DNA from: Nyssa sinensis
Taxonomy: Eukaryota > Streptophyta > Magnoliopsida > Cornales > Nyssaceae
Length of the DNA: 64,000 bases
Direction: 5' to 3'
Assembly (NCBI GenBank): GCA_008638375.1
Contig: CM018032.1
Span: 37,793,251 to 37,857,250, forward strand
Each line of letters begins with the position of its first letter. The first letter of the stretch is position 1. The notes under the pieces were generated by a model. It was not told the origin of the DNA and did not search any database. It was given only the letters and a program-made list of their open reading frames with translations. The position numbers and the translations under genes are program-made. Of this stretch, positions 1-10,800 are shown in pieces.

Positions 1-417
1 GTCATGGAGGATCACTTGTAGATCTTGAACTTGGCTTATCACCTTTTTATGGTCCACCATCTTATAGTCAAGAAATTTGCCAACTATGAATTTCTTCATG
101 CCAGCATCTTCAATTTTGTATTTCTTGTCCAAATATTCCCATAGTTGCTTTGCTGTCTTGATCGAATAATATACATTATATAATGTATTATCCAATCCAT
201 TCAACACATAATTTCTACATAAGAAATCTGTATGTTTCCATGCATCAACAACAACCACTTTCTCCTTGTCAGTTTCTCCTTCAACAAGGATGGGAGAATC
301 TTCATGAAGGAACCTTGCCAAATTCAAGGTTGTGAGATAGAAGATCATCTTCTGTTGCCAACGTTTGAAATCTATTCCATTGAACTTTTCAGGCTTCTCT
401 CCATGAGACACATTCAT
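1..417 (-). CDS. Ty1/copia gag (UBN2-type), partial, runs off the left edge
   Basis: Reading leftward from an ATG at 415-417 the frame stays open for 139 codons to the window edge. The start reads MNVSHGEKPEKFNG, then FKRWQQKMIFYLTTLNLARF, then VLNGLDNTLYNVYYSIKTAK, and near the edge the tract AKQLWEYLDKKYKIEDAG. This is the conserved N-terminal capsid block of plant copia gag proteins, which packages element RNA into virus-like particles. The same frame extends upstream of the ATG with TSNAPTSNAPT, so an earlier start is possible; the usual upstream methionine appears to read valine here. Its LTR lies to the right, as expected for a minus-strand element. Protease, integrase and RT would lie outside the window. 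Confidence 0.82.
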   Translation of the reverse strand, partial: MNVSHGEKPEKFNGIDFKRWQQKMIFYLTTLNLARFLHEDSPILVEGETDKEKVVVVDAWKHTDFLCRNYVLNGLDNTLYNVYYSIKTAKQLWEYLDKKYKIEDAGMKKFIVGKFLDYKMVDHKKVISQVQDLQVILHD

Positions 418-1023
418 GGTGGGTGCATTGCTTGTAGGTGCATTGCTTGTAGAGGCTATTTCTGTTACAAAAACAGAAAGTTTTGTCTTCAATTATTCAA
501 GATGTATTAAACAAAATCTTCTAAATAGAACTTTATAAGTACTAAACAGGACTGAATTTATGAAACAGAGAACTTTATAAACAGATTCAATGTTTTATAA
601 AACAATTAATATTTGATTAAACAATGAAACAGATTCAATGTTTTATACAACAATTAATATTTTATTAAACAATGAAACAGATTCAATGTTTTATAAAACA
701 ATTAATATTTTATTGAACAATGAAACAAATTCAATGTTTAACAAAATCCAGTGAACAGTGAATCTTATTGGTACAGTTTAAATGAAACCAGATTCAAACC
801 ATATGTATATATATATATATAACCAGATTGAATATTTATATATTACTATAACAGTAATATAACAGTACTGTATATATATATATATAATAAAACAGTATAT
901 ATATATATATATATATATAATATAACAGTACTATATATATATATAATAGTATATTATAACAGGCAAAAAGGAAATTCGTCTTAAGATTGTCATGCTTGAA
1001 ATATACTGAATATATATAATCTA

Positions 1024-1056
<33 letters not shown>

Positions 1057-1057
1057 C
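418..1057 (-). mobile_element. Copia 5' untranslated leader, rich in AT repeats
   Basis: This is the stretch between the copia gag and the inner end of its LTR. It holds a 48-bp tandem repeat (separate entry) and long TA runs broken by ACAGTA motifs. I could not find a clear initiator-Met primer-binding site beside the inner LTR end; the TA expansion there may have destroyed it. No other gene is visible. Confidence 0.55.
581..745. repeat. 48-bp tandem repeat, about 3.4 copies
   Basis: The motif ACAGATTCAATGTTTTATA recurs at 581, 629 and 677 and as a diverged copy at 725, an exact spacing of 48 bp. Copies differ by a few substitutions. It lies in the copia leader between LTR and gag, so it is probably a replication-generated expansion inside the element. 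Confidence 0.85.
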
Positions 1058-1329
1058 TGTTACAAGGAATTAAACAAAAATAAATAATTCAAACAGAATG
1101 GAAATACAGTAAAACTCACTGTATTTGGAATTGAGCAGAATGTAAATCCGAGTCTTGTGAAATTCACAATTTCCTGAAGACGAATTTGCTCCCTCTCGGT
1201 GCTCAAGGTGATGAGCAATCGTCTCCCAAGATAGAACGGATTTCGATTCTAAAGAAGCAGCACTTCTATCTTTAGAACCCTACGAACACAACAATGGCAG
1301 CACTCGAACTAGACTTATACAGACTATGC

Positions 1330-1331
1330 AA

Positions 1332-1364
<33 letters not shown>

Positions 1365-1378
1365 GAGAGAAAGAGAAA
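1330..1378. repeat. GA microsatellite
   Basis: This is a nearly uninterrupted AG dinucleotide run with a few GGGA and AAAG interruptions, lying in the transcribed part of the copia LTR. Confidence 0.9.
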
Positions 1379-1419
1379 GAATGCAATAAATCGGATGGAA
1401 TGAAATGCAATGAAGGTCT

Positions 1420-1431
1420 GGTATTTATAGG
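1420..1431 (-). promoter_or_regulatory. LTR core promoter TATA box
   Basis: On the minus strand the sequence reads CCTATAAATACC, a good plant TATA box. It is placed so that transcription would start in the LTR and run leftward towards the copia gag. It is inferred from motif and position only. Confidence 0.55.
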
Positions 1432-2121
1432 CTTCTTCATGACTGTTTGGTATAGTCATGAAGGTTCAGTTGTGTCTGTTCATAGCGAACAGACACAGGA
1501 AAGATGACTGTTCAGTCAAACCAACGCCATCGCAAAACGATGGCGTTTAGGACTCCCAACGGTAACCGTACGCATGTCGCAAAACGACTGCGTATTGGAC
1601 TCCCAACGGTAACCATACGCATGACGACTGCATTTTCTGGTTAGAAAATTTTAAATAAATTTTCTCCAAAAATATATATACAAGCCCAGGCCCCGAACTC
1701 GGCCCGGTTCGGGGCGGGGCGGCGGCGCGCGTGTGTGGTGGTCCAAGCATTTGCTTAGGTCCTCCCTCTTTCACAAAACTGAGGTGCCCCTTGGGGCCCA
1801 AACCCCACTCCAAGGTAGGTGTATATATACTAATAAAAAGCCTTGAACCCATCCTATGTGGGACACAAGCATTTTGCACAAGCTTCAAGCTTTTGTTACC
1901 ATTCCCAAGTGGTGATGTTTGGAGGCAATTTCTCATTCACCCCTTAATAGTTTTGAGCAACCCAATATTTACTCTTCATCTCCTCATGGAAGAGAGCACG
2001 TTCCCATGTGTACCCACTAAAATTAATTTGTAGGACTCACTTTAATTTTAGCTCAAAGTTAGCTATTTATTATGCTCAAAGTGAGCTATTTATTATGCTC
2101 AAACCCATTATTTTTCCAACA

Positions 2122-3560
2122 TGTAATCCATAAGGTCCTTTGTAACTTCCATAGTTCCTTGATTATGTAGCCAGTGGTGATGGCATTCCTTTAAATCAAA
2201 TTCCTTCTACGCACTTTGTAATAGATACAATTCAGTTCAAACAACAGGATAATGTACCGTTGTTGGTATTAATACTCCCATTCTGCTTTTTGCCATCATC
2301 ATTCTGAATATTTTTCTTATAGTAAAAGCTTCAAGATTCAAAATTTAGTTTATTTTCTGTTCTAACCTTTCAAAGGCAACAAAACAGATCATTGGCCTGG
2401 TATTTTTTGTGCGAGAGCAGTTTTTTTTTTTCTTCATCTTGTTAACAACCTGAGTTACTGGCAGCATGAAATGCAGGTTGACTTTGATCACTCATTTAAA
2501 TGTGTTTAGAAAGTTCTTAGTTTTCCTTTCTATTTCATCTTTTACCTTCTTTAAGATGCTCTGTAGCCAAGAGCTGGCAATCTTTCTAAAATGAAGAGGA
2601 AAAAAGGCCGTACGGATGAAAATGATAAAAATAGAGATTTACTACACCTACTTGTCCTAATAATTAGTGCAGGGCTTCTAGGCATGCTTGCAGGTGATGC
2701 TTTAAGTTGTAAAGTGCTGATCTTATAAACAATTTTGCACCGCTAGCGTATAGAGCAAAGAGAATGATTGTAATTAACCTGCATCATTCTTTAACTATGC
2801 TATGAAGAAAGTTATTAAAATATCCTTGTCAAACCAATGAACAATGTTCTTTTCCTTTTCATACAAGCCTGAGGAAGTTCTTCTTTAAAAGAATTCAGTG
2901 AAGTAGAACCAAGTGTGACAACTCAAGAAGTTAAATTTGTGATTAGGAATATGAAAAATAAAGCAGATGTGAGAAAGAAAATGAAAATGGCCTATGCTGG
3001 AGATTAAATACTTCTTTTGGGTTGTTTCTGACCATAACTCAAAGACGCTGTTTGAAGCATAATTTAGATCCCAGTAGATCTCCTTGAGCTTCATCAAAGC
3101 TAAGATTTTGAAAGCTTGAAGCTTCATTCAAACGGCACTAGCTGAAATTTCAACATGGAAAGATTGGCAAAGAGATCATTGCATTTCTATTTAGGCCATT
3201 TTTAGAACAAGCCTCCAGATTGTGCAGTTTTATTGAATGGAAAACTCAGAATGTGAAATGGTTGGTTGTATGTCCACACCTTGTCATGTCTCCCATTATG
3301 CCTCCCTCACTATGTGGGATTGGAACGGTTGGTTCACATCCCTAAATACTAAATTGCATTCTAATCAACTGTTTTTTTTTTTCGAAAGGTTGATTACATG
3401 ATTTTATGCATGACCATAGGTCTTTATGGTCATTTAGAGTTTGCATAACCATAGTTATTATATTGAAATTGCAAAAAAAAAAATTTTAGGAAAAAGTTAT
3501 TGCTTCAATGGCAAATCCATGAAACACATTGAATAACTGCACACAGTAAGACACAGAAAT
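2122..3560. other. No recognisable gene
   Basis: This is AT-rich DNA with scattered short open frames, none matching a family I know. A short run near 2645-2700 looks mildly coding but is not sustained. No repeat structure beyond homopolymer runs was seen. Confidence 0.5.
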
Positions 3561-3617
3561 TAGCCGACCCCAAATAATTGGGATAAGACTTTGTTGAGTT
3601 GTTGAGTTGAGTTGAGT
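3561..3617 (+). mobile_element. SINE/LINE-like 3' end with TTGAG tail
   Basis: The block AGCCGACCCCAAATAATTGG, then GGATAAGACTTTGTTGAG and repeated TTGAG units, closely resembles a short conserved 3' terminus that recurs in dicot genomes at the end of non-LTR retroelements ending in TTG-type repeats. No 5' tRNA-like head or target duplication could be identified, so this is probably a truncated copy. Confidence 0.45.
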
Positions 3618-4015
3618 AAGCCATGGAAATAAGAAAACAGCTCAACCAAGTTTTAACACCTTTATATCTCAATCTTTCACCCCCTTTAATTTCTAATCAA
3701 AGGAATCAATTAGAGTTCATTTTATGCATGAAAACAATACACCATTCATTCAGACACAATAGGTGCTCGGATCATATTCCATAATCAATTTATCAGGCAT
3801 GGCTTGGTTTAAACTCACTTCAAAAGACACAACTAAATTTCAGATACAAATGCTATCCAATATATAACGGTGCAACTTGTGAAATTTCAGCTTCATATTT
3901 CTCATATGGAAGCCAAAAAGAACAACTCTACAGAATTTTATGCTTTTTATATCTTAAGTATGATAAATGCATCCATAAAATCATCCTAGCTCTCCTTTAA
4001 ACAGAGCCAGCTTTT

Positions 4016-4126
4016 GGTCTACAACATATTCCCTACCCTGAAATCTCTGTTCCCGGCCAACAAGAAGTTTTGCTGTGCAAATCAATTCTAGAGTACTATG
4101 AAAGAATAGACGATGTTGATCTATCA
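4016..4126 (+). pseudogene. Unrecognised gene fragment, copy 1
   Basis: The plus strand reads as a coherent peptide that includes PYPEISVPGQQEVLLCKS and then ILEYYERIDDVDL before a TAA. A clearly related coding stretch (EYYERIDDVDLLSGKEKYYK) occurs on the opposite strand at 5747-5840. Preservation of amino acids in both copies, with third-position differences such as GAC/GAT and TAC/TAT, argues that this derives from a real exon. I do not recognise the parent protein. A preceding TAA and the stop inside the conserved block show that it is broken. Confidence 0.45.
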
Positions 4127-5008
4127 TAAAGTAAAGGGAACATTTACAGAGAGGTTAAGACTACAAAATCTAAACCAGCTAAGCAGTTCATTTCTGGTAA
4201 TTTTAGATTCTTGGAAACAACTACTATGGAGAGGAGCTCCTTAAAGAAGAAATCAAGCATTTTGCTTTAGGGATGTGCTGGCCTGTCACCAATTCTAGGC
4301 AAAATGAAAAATCTTTCGCTATTTTTTGTGAACAAGATTGCTACCACAAATATTCTCTTGAAAGAGGCAAGCTTGTTCATGTAGCTCATATTGCAAGTTT
4401 GATGTTATCTAGTCTGATACCACTTGATCTTAGCCACTTGAAATCACAAGAATTACTAGATACAAACCGTATTCTGATTTTTTATTCTTATTTTAGACTA
4501 AATCTCAATTACTCTTTTTACTGATCTTGTGGAATTTATATTTTTTTGAGACTATAAAATTACATGTTGGTTTTATAGGATAATTAACGAGCAGAGCAAT
4601 GGGTTGGTCAAGCTTCACTCAAAAAATTAACAAATATAATCAAGCTTACCTCATCTCTCAAGTCAACATCAACTAAGTCTCAAACCAAACCGACTGCAAA
4701 AATTCACGAGTGAGGAAGTAAGGGATACTATTATGTTGGCCGAGGATATACTGTATATCAAAATCAAAAACTGAAAGGATGGCTTGCCATCGTGCCTATA
4801 AAACAATATCAATTTACTATTTGAGATTGAAAACAAATATGGAGAGGGCTTAACTTATAGGAAAAATTAGAGAAAGACTATCAACTGAACCAAAGGTGAG
4901 TGTTGAATGAGGTTTAAAGAAGGGAATGATGAAAACATCGATGCAAAAAGTTTGAGCTTCTTAGTGTTATTTTGGAAATCAATTGGCTTCATTACCAAGA
5001 AAGAAAAT
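4127..5008. other. No recognisable gene
   Basis: This is AT-rich DNA between the two inverted gene scraps. The first 140 bases may continue copy 1 in frame (KPAKQFISGNFRFLETTT), but the similarity to copy 2 has already ended there. Nothing else was identified. Confidence 0.4.
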
Positions 5009-5113
5009 GAAAAAAAAAAGAAGAGAAAATACAGAAAACCTTTAACTTGTAAAATGTATGAATCCCAAAACTAGAGTTAAAGGTTTTCTGTATTTTCTCT
5101 TCTTCTTTTTTTC
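5009..5113. repeat. Short hairpin, about 39-bp stem and 27-nt loop
   Basis: Arm 5009-5047 ends GAAAACCTTTAACT, and arm 5075-5113 is its near-perfect reverse complement, starting AGTTAAAGGTTTTC. The loop is 5048-5074. The outer stem is a purine/pyrimidine A-rich run. Size and shape are compatible with a tiny foldback MITE or a small-RNA hairpin precursor; sequence alone cannot tell which. Confidence 0.7.
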
Positions 5114-5746
5114 ATTTAGAATTGGGTATACATTTATAATTGGGTAAGGAGTGAACTCCGTGTTGCAAAAATAATACTTTTGAAAGCAAGATGAGTTCAG
5201 GGAAAATTGGACTCAGTAATTGTCTAGCAATCCAGAAGCATGCACTCAGTAATTTGATTCTTAGTTTGGTAATTTGAAAATTTTGGGTATTGTGAAAAAA
5301 TGGGGTTTGGGTTGGATCAAAACTTCCATAAACCAGGCAACCATAATGAGTTGTAAGTTGTGATAGAATTAGCTTTATCCCTCATTCCTTGTAACCTCTA
5401 TGAGAGCATGCCTAGAGGCATTGGACAAGTTTTAGGATAAGTAGGTAGGTGTAGGAAATGTGAAACTTTTCAGGAGGTTCATGATCACAACTATGAGGTA
5501 GTATTTAGTGGAATAAGTGGTCTTGAGGCCTTTTATTTTTATTTTTAAAGGGGAGACTAAAAGGATTCCAGACTTGTTTAAAGAAATTGTTGTTGAAGAA
5601 CCATGAATTTGAACTCAAGTTCAAATCTGTTCGAGATTTTTTTACTTGTACCTGAAGTGATGGTTATTGAACCAGGAGAAATTAGGATTGTGTTGAGTTT
5701 CAGTTTGGTTAATTCTTTTGCAAGAATTTGGATTGTCTAATACCAT

Positions 5747-5840
5747 TGTTGTCTTAGGCAGCTTGTAATATTTCTCTTTTCCTGACAATAGATCAACATC
5801 ATCTATTCTTTCATAATACTCTAGCACTGCCAAATTTCTT
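5747..5840 (-). pseudogene. Unrecognised gene fragment, copy 2 (inverted)
   Basis: The minus strand reads LLQPSRNLAVLEYYERIDDV and then DLLSGKEKYYKLPKTT, related to the plus-strand fragment at 4016-4126. The two are inverted relative to each other, about 1.7 kb apart. The frame continues to a stop near 5642 with unrelated-looking residues. The parent family is unknown to me. Confidence 0.45.
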
Positions 5841-6461
5841 GATGGTTGGAGCAGAGTTTCGAGGGAGGGTGTCTACAGTGGACCAAAACCTGACTTTATA
5901 TATAGGATAGGTTGGATGATTATATGGATGCATATAGTATGCATAAATTTTTTCTTATTCTCTCATCTTTTTTTTCCTTCCATGTGAGAGACTACAACTG
6001 AATTTCAACAATTGTATATTTGATTCTGTTCTTCTATCTCTAATGTTAGTTTCAACAGTTGACTTAGTTTCAACAATTGCATTATTATATACAGGTAAAC
6101 ATTTGTATACCAAAATTGGATGACTGTTTTCTTACTAGAGTTTCAACATGGCAGTGAAATTAATTGATTGATGGAAGACAGTCCAAGGACATTCACTTTG
6201 GCTTAATGAGTGTTGTTTTCTTTTTATGCATAAAATGAGCTCTAATCGGTTTCAAGATGCTTAGTAATCTAAGATTAGTATAAGATCAATATTTTACTCA
6301 CATTATCTTTCCATTAGGACAGTACACCTTAAAGGATGTAGACACTTGAGAATGGTAACTCAAAATAACCAATATCTTCGAAATCTTAGTTTTGTCATAT
6401 TACTATGGTTAAAATTGGAGGAAGCATGAACTCAAAATGTACTAAATCTTAGTTGCCCCAA
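5841..6461. other. No recognisable gene
   Basis: This is AT-rich intergenic-looking DNA. The phrase GTTTCAACA/ATTTCAACAATTG recurs several times between 5997 and 6145, without clear tandem order. Confidence 0.45.
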
Positions 6462-6876
6462 TCAAGTCATTAAATTTATTGCAAATGAAATTGGAGAGTT
6501 ATTGAAGAAGTTGAAAGCAAGATTGAGCTTTCGGAGGTGAGGTAAGCTGAAGAGGGCTATTGTTGGGATGAATAGTACCATAAAGCCAACTGCAGCTCAA
6601 GTCCAAGCCAATCACGTGACCCGACTCCCTATTGCACTCGACCCCATCCCATGAGCAGCAATTAGTAGTCTTATCCCAAGACTCCATCTTTGGATAAGAA
6701 GAATCACAATTGGAGGAAAAACTTTTATTGAAGGAAAAGACATTCTTGAATTGGAGCAATGCAAAGCTCTATTCTTAAGGACAGAGTTGTGCATGCACAT
6801 GAGAAAGTTGGATAAAGAAGAGAATGAAAAAGAGGTTCAAGATTTGTCTACGACCAAGCCATATTAAGCAGCCCAT
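6462..6876 (-). pseudogene. Cf-9-like receptor-like protein, N-terminal fragment
   Basis: From the ATG at 6874-6876 the minus strand encodes a signal-peptide-like start (NLFFILFFIQLSHVHAQLCP). It then reaches stop codons where relatives read a short polar linker, and continues as FALLQFKNVFSFN and MESWDKTTNCCSWDGVECN, the LRRNT_2 cap with its paired cysteines and WDGV motif. VIGLDLSCSWLYGTIHPN is the first leucine-rich repeat. A one-base frameshift near 6550 moves the next repeat (HLRKLNLAFNFFNNSPISF) to another frame before a stop. Known members are membrane-anchored receptors that sense apoplastic pathogen signals. This copy is non-functional and cut off after about one and a half repeats. 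Confidence 0.82.
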
Positions 6877-8030
6877 CTTTTCTATTAAAATCGTAAGATG
6901 ATAGACTATGTATAAACTGAAGCAAAGATGAATCTTTTATAGGCAAATGCTACTTCAAACTAAACAATTGTTCATTGGTAGTCCTCCATGCAAAGTAAAT
7001 GCAACTGCTTTGATTACAAGAATAATGTTGAATTTAAAAACACAAAACTGATCGAGATTCAAGACCAAAAAGTTACACTAACATCTGATTATGATTTATT
7101 GAGTCATTAAAATTTTGAATCATAGAAATTTTATTATAAGAAAAATATTCAGAATAAATATGCTTGAAGGCTAACAAATTTATTTGCAACGTTTTGGAAT
7201 GCTATGATCTTAAGGAAATGTGAAATTTACTTAAAAAAATATCATGAGACAGTATATTCTCTTGAAGAATGCGAGATTAATAGGTGGATTGTTTTGATTT
7301 CAGCATTTTAAAGTTTCCTTGATCGCTTCCTTGACCCATTGAAGTGCAATTTTGGAATATAGTTAGATTTCAAGTCAGTAAATGTATGTGCTTCAAATTA
7401 AGTTATTACCAATAATAAGAGATTTTTCAAATTTTAATCATCTCCCATCTTTCATCTCATCATAATACAGCATGGATAAAGGATTAGGAAGTCAAGCAAT
7501 AAGAGATTTTGGAATAGATTTTGCAATGACGTGCGTTAATATTCCAATAAGAGATTTTGCAAATTCCTAGTATTACCTGATTAATGAAGGTCCCTCAGAA
7601 AATACTTGCTTTTGACTTGAAATTTTCAACGTGTTCTTACTTAGTACCATTACTTGCTAGTCCAAATATTAGCACTCGTTTAGCACATCAAGAGGAATTG
7701 ACACCACAGAATGTGGATGGAGAAAGGTTATGATAATATGCCTTTCAAAATCCATTTAGTTTGAAAACATTTTATCCCAATATTCACTAATGCTCCTCCA
7801 TCTGGCTCACAGATTTAGTGAGAGGAAAGGAAAGAAAAATGTAAAAGAAAACATCTTTTTTCTTATTTGCTAACCATGAAAAATGGGAAGGAAAAGCAAA
7901 ATATGAGGAAAAGTAAGATAACATGTCATTCCACCATTTTTTTTCTTCTAATTTTTTATTATTTTCTAAAAAAATTAATATTGAATTCTATTTAAGATGA
8001 AAATGAAAGATGAAAGATGAGGGAGATTAC
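6877..8030. other. No recognisable gene
   Basis: AT-rich stretch without a sustained reading frame. The phrase CAATAAGAGATTTT is repeated near 7416, 7499 and 7547, suggesting an old local duplication. Confidence 0.45.
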
Positions 8031-8365
8031 TTTTCCTTCCCTTTTTCCTTTCATTTCCTTTTTCCTTTGAGTGTGTGAGTGCAGAAAGGGAAATGAGTGT
8101 GTGTTGTGTACATTGAGTATGAGTGGGGGAATGGGTAAACACAGACCCACTGATGGTGGTAGGTAGGCCTGATAGAGAGAGTGACAAAGAGAGGGAAATA
8201 AGGGAAGAGAGAGAGAGAGAGATAGAGAGAGAGTGATGATGATGAGTGGGGTTATGTATACGGTGGAGTGTTGTGAGGAATGAGAAGAAAACTGGGAGGA
8301 AAGATAGTTCTCGAGAAGTGAAGTGAGTTCGGGTAGAGAGAGAGAGTGAGGTAAAGAGAGAAAAT
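8031..8365. repeat. Purine-rich GA/GAAA low-complexity tract
   Basis: The plus strand is strongly purine-biased, with GA runs at about 8204-8232 and 8335-8346, and GT/GAGTG phrases. Long open frames on the minus strand here are artefacts of the CT-rich complement (leucine/serine runs). Similar antisense CT tracts occur inside the better-defined gypsy LTRs of this window, so this may be the start of LTR debris that continues to the right. Confidence 0.6.
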
Positions 8366-9347
8366 GAAGAGAGGAGAAGAAGAAGGATGAAGGAGTTACG
8401 CACATGGCTGTGATTGCCTAGGAAACCCTAGAGGGTCAGTATCAAAACCACTAAAGGGGGAGGTGCCATTGTTGACGTAAGATCACCAACCCACTTTGTT
8501 TCTCTCTCTAAGAATTTATATATATATAGGTAAATTGTTTAAGCTTTTAAGAGCATGAATGGAATATGTGATTTGAAGGTCTTGTAGAGTATAATATTTG
8601 GAAATTAATGCAAAAGGAATCAACTGAAAAGATGAAGAAATGAAGTAGAAAAGTTAGGGTGCAGGACTAAGGTGGTAGCTCGGGTTCCATGGGTTTTGTG
8701 TTAAAAACCTTGGTTTAAATTTGTGAAAATATTAATGAGTAATGCAGAAATCCATTAGAATTTTATAGGAGTTAAAACCACTGAAAACCAACCGCGAAAT
8801 TGTGAAAACACAATGGCCAGAAAATGGATCTGGGTGTGGAGAAACCAGTTTTTTTTTGAATAAAACTTGTTTAAAAAAATTTACATAATATTTTAAAACT
8901 GTTTTGGTGTAAAAATCATGAAAAACGGACGTCAAAAACATAGGAAAAATGAGAGGGATAACCTGTAGTCCGGCGACGTGGCTGGAGACGATGACTGGCA
9001 TGTTGGCCAAGAAATCAGGGGGGGCGAATGGCGTTAATGACTGGGCTACTGGTTTGGGCCTCTTTAAACAAATTGGGTCCTTAGATAATGGACTGGTCTA
9101 GGTTGGGTCAAGGAGTAAATTGGGCCTCAAGGGTTGGGCCCAACAGTCCAAAAAAAAAAAAAGGGGTGTAGCCCCAAGAATCAAACGTGAGACCTTAAGG
9201 AAGAGGCCCAAGCCCTTAACCACTAGGACGGTTACCAACAGCCAGCTACCCTCAGCAAAATAGGAAAATTCGCCAGCAGATGCCACAACAGCTCTTGTGT
9301 CTAGAAGACCAGTGGGCTTATTATAGTGGTGGGGAAGACAGAGGTAT
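8366..9347 (+). mobile_element. Gypsy LTR debris with antisense tRNA-like segment
   Basis: The order of a CT-rich tract on the minus strand, a gene-like antisense stretch around 8640-9010, and then a tRNA-like segment at 9168-9236 mirrors the U3 half of the well-bounded gypsy LTRs at 16544-24034 and 26143-34334. No LTR terminus could be placed. The tRNA-like segment has a minus-strand A-box-like CCTAGTGGTTAAGGGC and a B-box-like GTTTGATTCTTGG. Confidence 0.4.
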
Positions 9348-9638
9348 GGGTACCTCCAGCCAGCTACCCTCAACAAGATAGGCAAATGCGCCAGCAGATG
9401 CCACAGCAGCTCCTGTGTCCTCTGGACACAGCCATTAGCCAGTGTCAGTTAAAGCTTTTCACCTCCGGGATTCCCTCAATAAATCCTGCCAATCTAGTAA
9501 GTATCTAAGGCCTCTCTTCTTCTATAAATTGATCTCTCCTCTTCAGCATTCGAGGAGTGTCCAGAGGACACAGGAGCTGCTGTGGCATTTGCTGGCGCAT
9601 CTACCTATCTTGCTGAGGGTAGCTGGTTGGAGGTACCC
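9348..9638. repeat. Inverted repeat with 82-bp arms
   Basis: Arm 9348-9429 (starting GGGTACCTCCAGCCAGCTAC) and arm 9557-9638 (ending GTTGGAGGTACCC) are reverse complements with only a handful of mismatches, around a 127-nt spacer. A third, partial copy of the first arm lies in direct orientation at about 9238-9305. The structure could be a foldback element, a TIR pair or an RNA hairpin source. A short palindromic part (GTGTCCAGAGGACAC) lies at the inner end of each arm. Confidence 0.8.
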
Positions 9639-9639
9639 A

Positions 9640-10800
9640 GTTCTTGCTTACAAAGCACATGGATAATTCAATCACTTCAAAATAACAGTTTTAGAAATCC
9701 ACTTTAAATGCAGTTTAAGTAGAATAAAATAGGACGGAACTAAATGGAACAACAGATTAAAATAGACAGAACAATGCAGGACGCCAGTATATAAATCAGG
9801 AGCATAGGCAAATAAATCAATAATAAAATAGGTCAGTATTGAGCGGAATAGAACAGAACAAAACAGGACAAGACGCTAATTAGGCAGGACAGAACAAAAT
9901 CATGTCACGTGTAATGCAATACAAAAGGGTATGCATTTAAGTATACGCATTTAAACAGTATAGCATATAAAACGGTACAGTGTATGAAGATACAATATCT
10001 AGACAGTGTAACTTATACACCAAGTCAAAAGTTCCAAGTTACTCACAAACTGTTCGCTTATCTCCATTCACTGAAAATCTTATAATTTCCAGATACGTCA
10101 AGCACCTCCTTGCATATCCTGAAAAATCATCATTAATCACAAACAAATCAGAATTCATCCATTCATGTCTTATTCATCATCTTAGGCGTCTATCGGATTA
10201 CCTAAGATAGCCTAGTAGCCTATTGCCCTTTTATTGGGTTTCATCCGAGGCTATTTCATTCTATAATTAGGCTTAGTAGTTATCAGGCTTATAACCTAAG
10301 TCATTTAGACGTCAATTGCTATCAGTTAAGTACTTATTTAACCTTAGGGGCAAAATAGTAATTTTACCATTCTTGTCTCGGACCCTGTCGTGGTCCTCAG
10401 AATAGTCCACATATCTTAAATATAAAGTTCTAAGTCTTTTGGACTCAAATCGTTATCAGTTAAATACTTATTTAACCTTAGGGGCAAAATGGTAATTTTG
10501 CTATTCTTGTCCCGGACCCTGTCGTGGTCCTCAGAATAGTCCACATATCTTAAATATAAAGTTCTAAGTCTTTTGGACTCAAATCGTTATTAGTTAAGTA
10601 CTTATTTAACCTTAGGGTCAAAATAGTAATTTTATCATTCTTGCCCCAGACCCTATCGTGGTCCTCATAATGTTCCATATATCTTAAATATAAAGTTCCA
10701 AGTCTTTTGGACTTAAATCGTTATCAGTTAAGTATTTATTTAACCTTAGGGGCAAAATGGTAATTTTGTCATTCTTGTCTTAGACCCGTTTCGGGACGGG
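9640..10800 (-). mobile_element. Fragment of a minus-oriented gypsy LTR
   Basis: The stretch 9690-10210, rich in AACAGAACA phrases and then running through ACACCAAGT, AGTTACTCAC and GCTTATCTCCATT, aligns by eye in the same orientation with 28890-29210 inside the solo LTR at 27871-32148. The following GGGGCAAAATGGTAATTTT phrases match the U3 repeats of the other minus-oriented LTRs. Neither terminus is present. It is abutted on the left by the inverted repeat. Confidence 0.55.
10307..10790. repeat. 134-bp tandem repeat, about 3.6 copies
   Basis: The motif ATCAGTTAAGTACTTATTTA recurs at 10321, 10455, 10589 and 10723, with spacing of exactly 134 bp each time and few substitutions. Each unit contains CTTAGGGGCAAAATGGTAA and a GTCGTGGTCCTCA phrase. 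The high identity suggests a recent expansion. Such repeats sit in the U3 region of related LTRs. Confidence 0.92.

Larger units (their letters stand above)
1058..2121 (-). mobile_element. Copia 5' LTR
   Basis: Read on the minus strand, this 1,064-bp segment begins TGTTGGAAAAATAATGGG and ends CCTTGTAACA, so it has TG...CA ends with a short TGTT/AACA inverted terminus, typical of plant copia LTRs. It lies directly upstream of the copia gag. A TATAAATA core promoter lies about 690 bp into it and a GA microsatellite follows in the presumed R/U5. The other LTR is outside the window, so the ends cannot be confirmed by pairwise alignment. The inner end is less certain than the outer one because no clear primer-binding site follows. 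Confidence 0.6.

Noticed and set aside
1547..2033. Overlapping open frames on both strands, about 100-129 codons
   Set aside because: They lie wholly inside the copia LTR, overlap each other and show no family signature.
7975..8405. Two long minus-strand frames rich in Ser, Leu and His
   Set aside because: They are translations of a CT-rich low-complexity tract in two frames, with no domain and no splice or start support.
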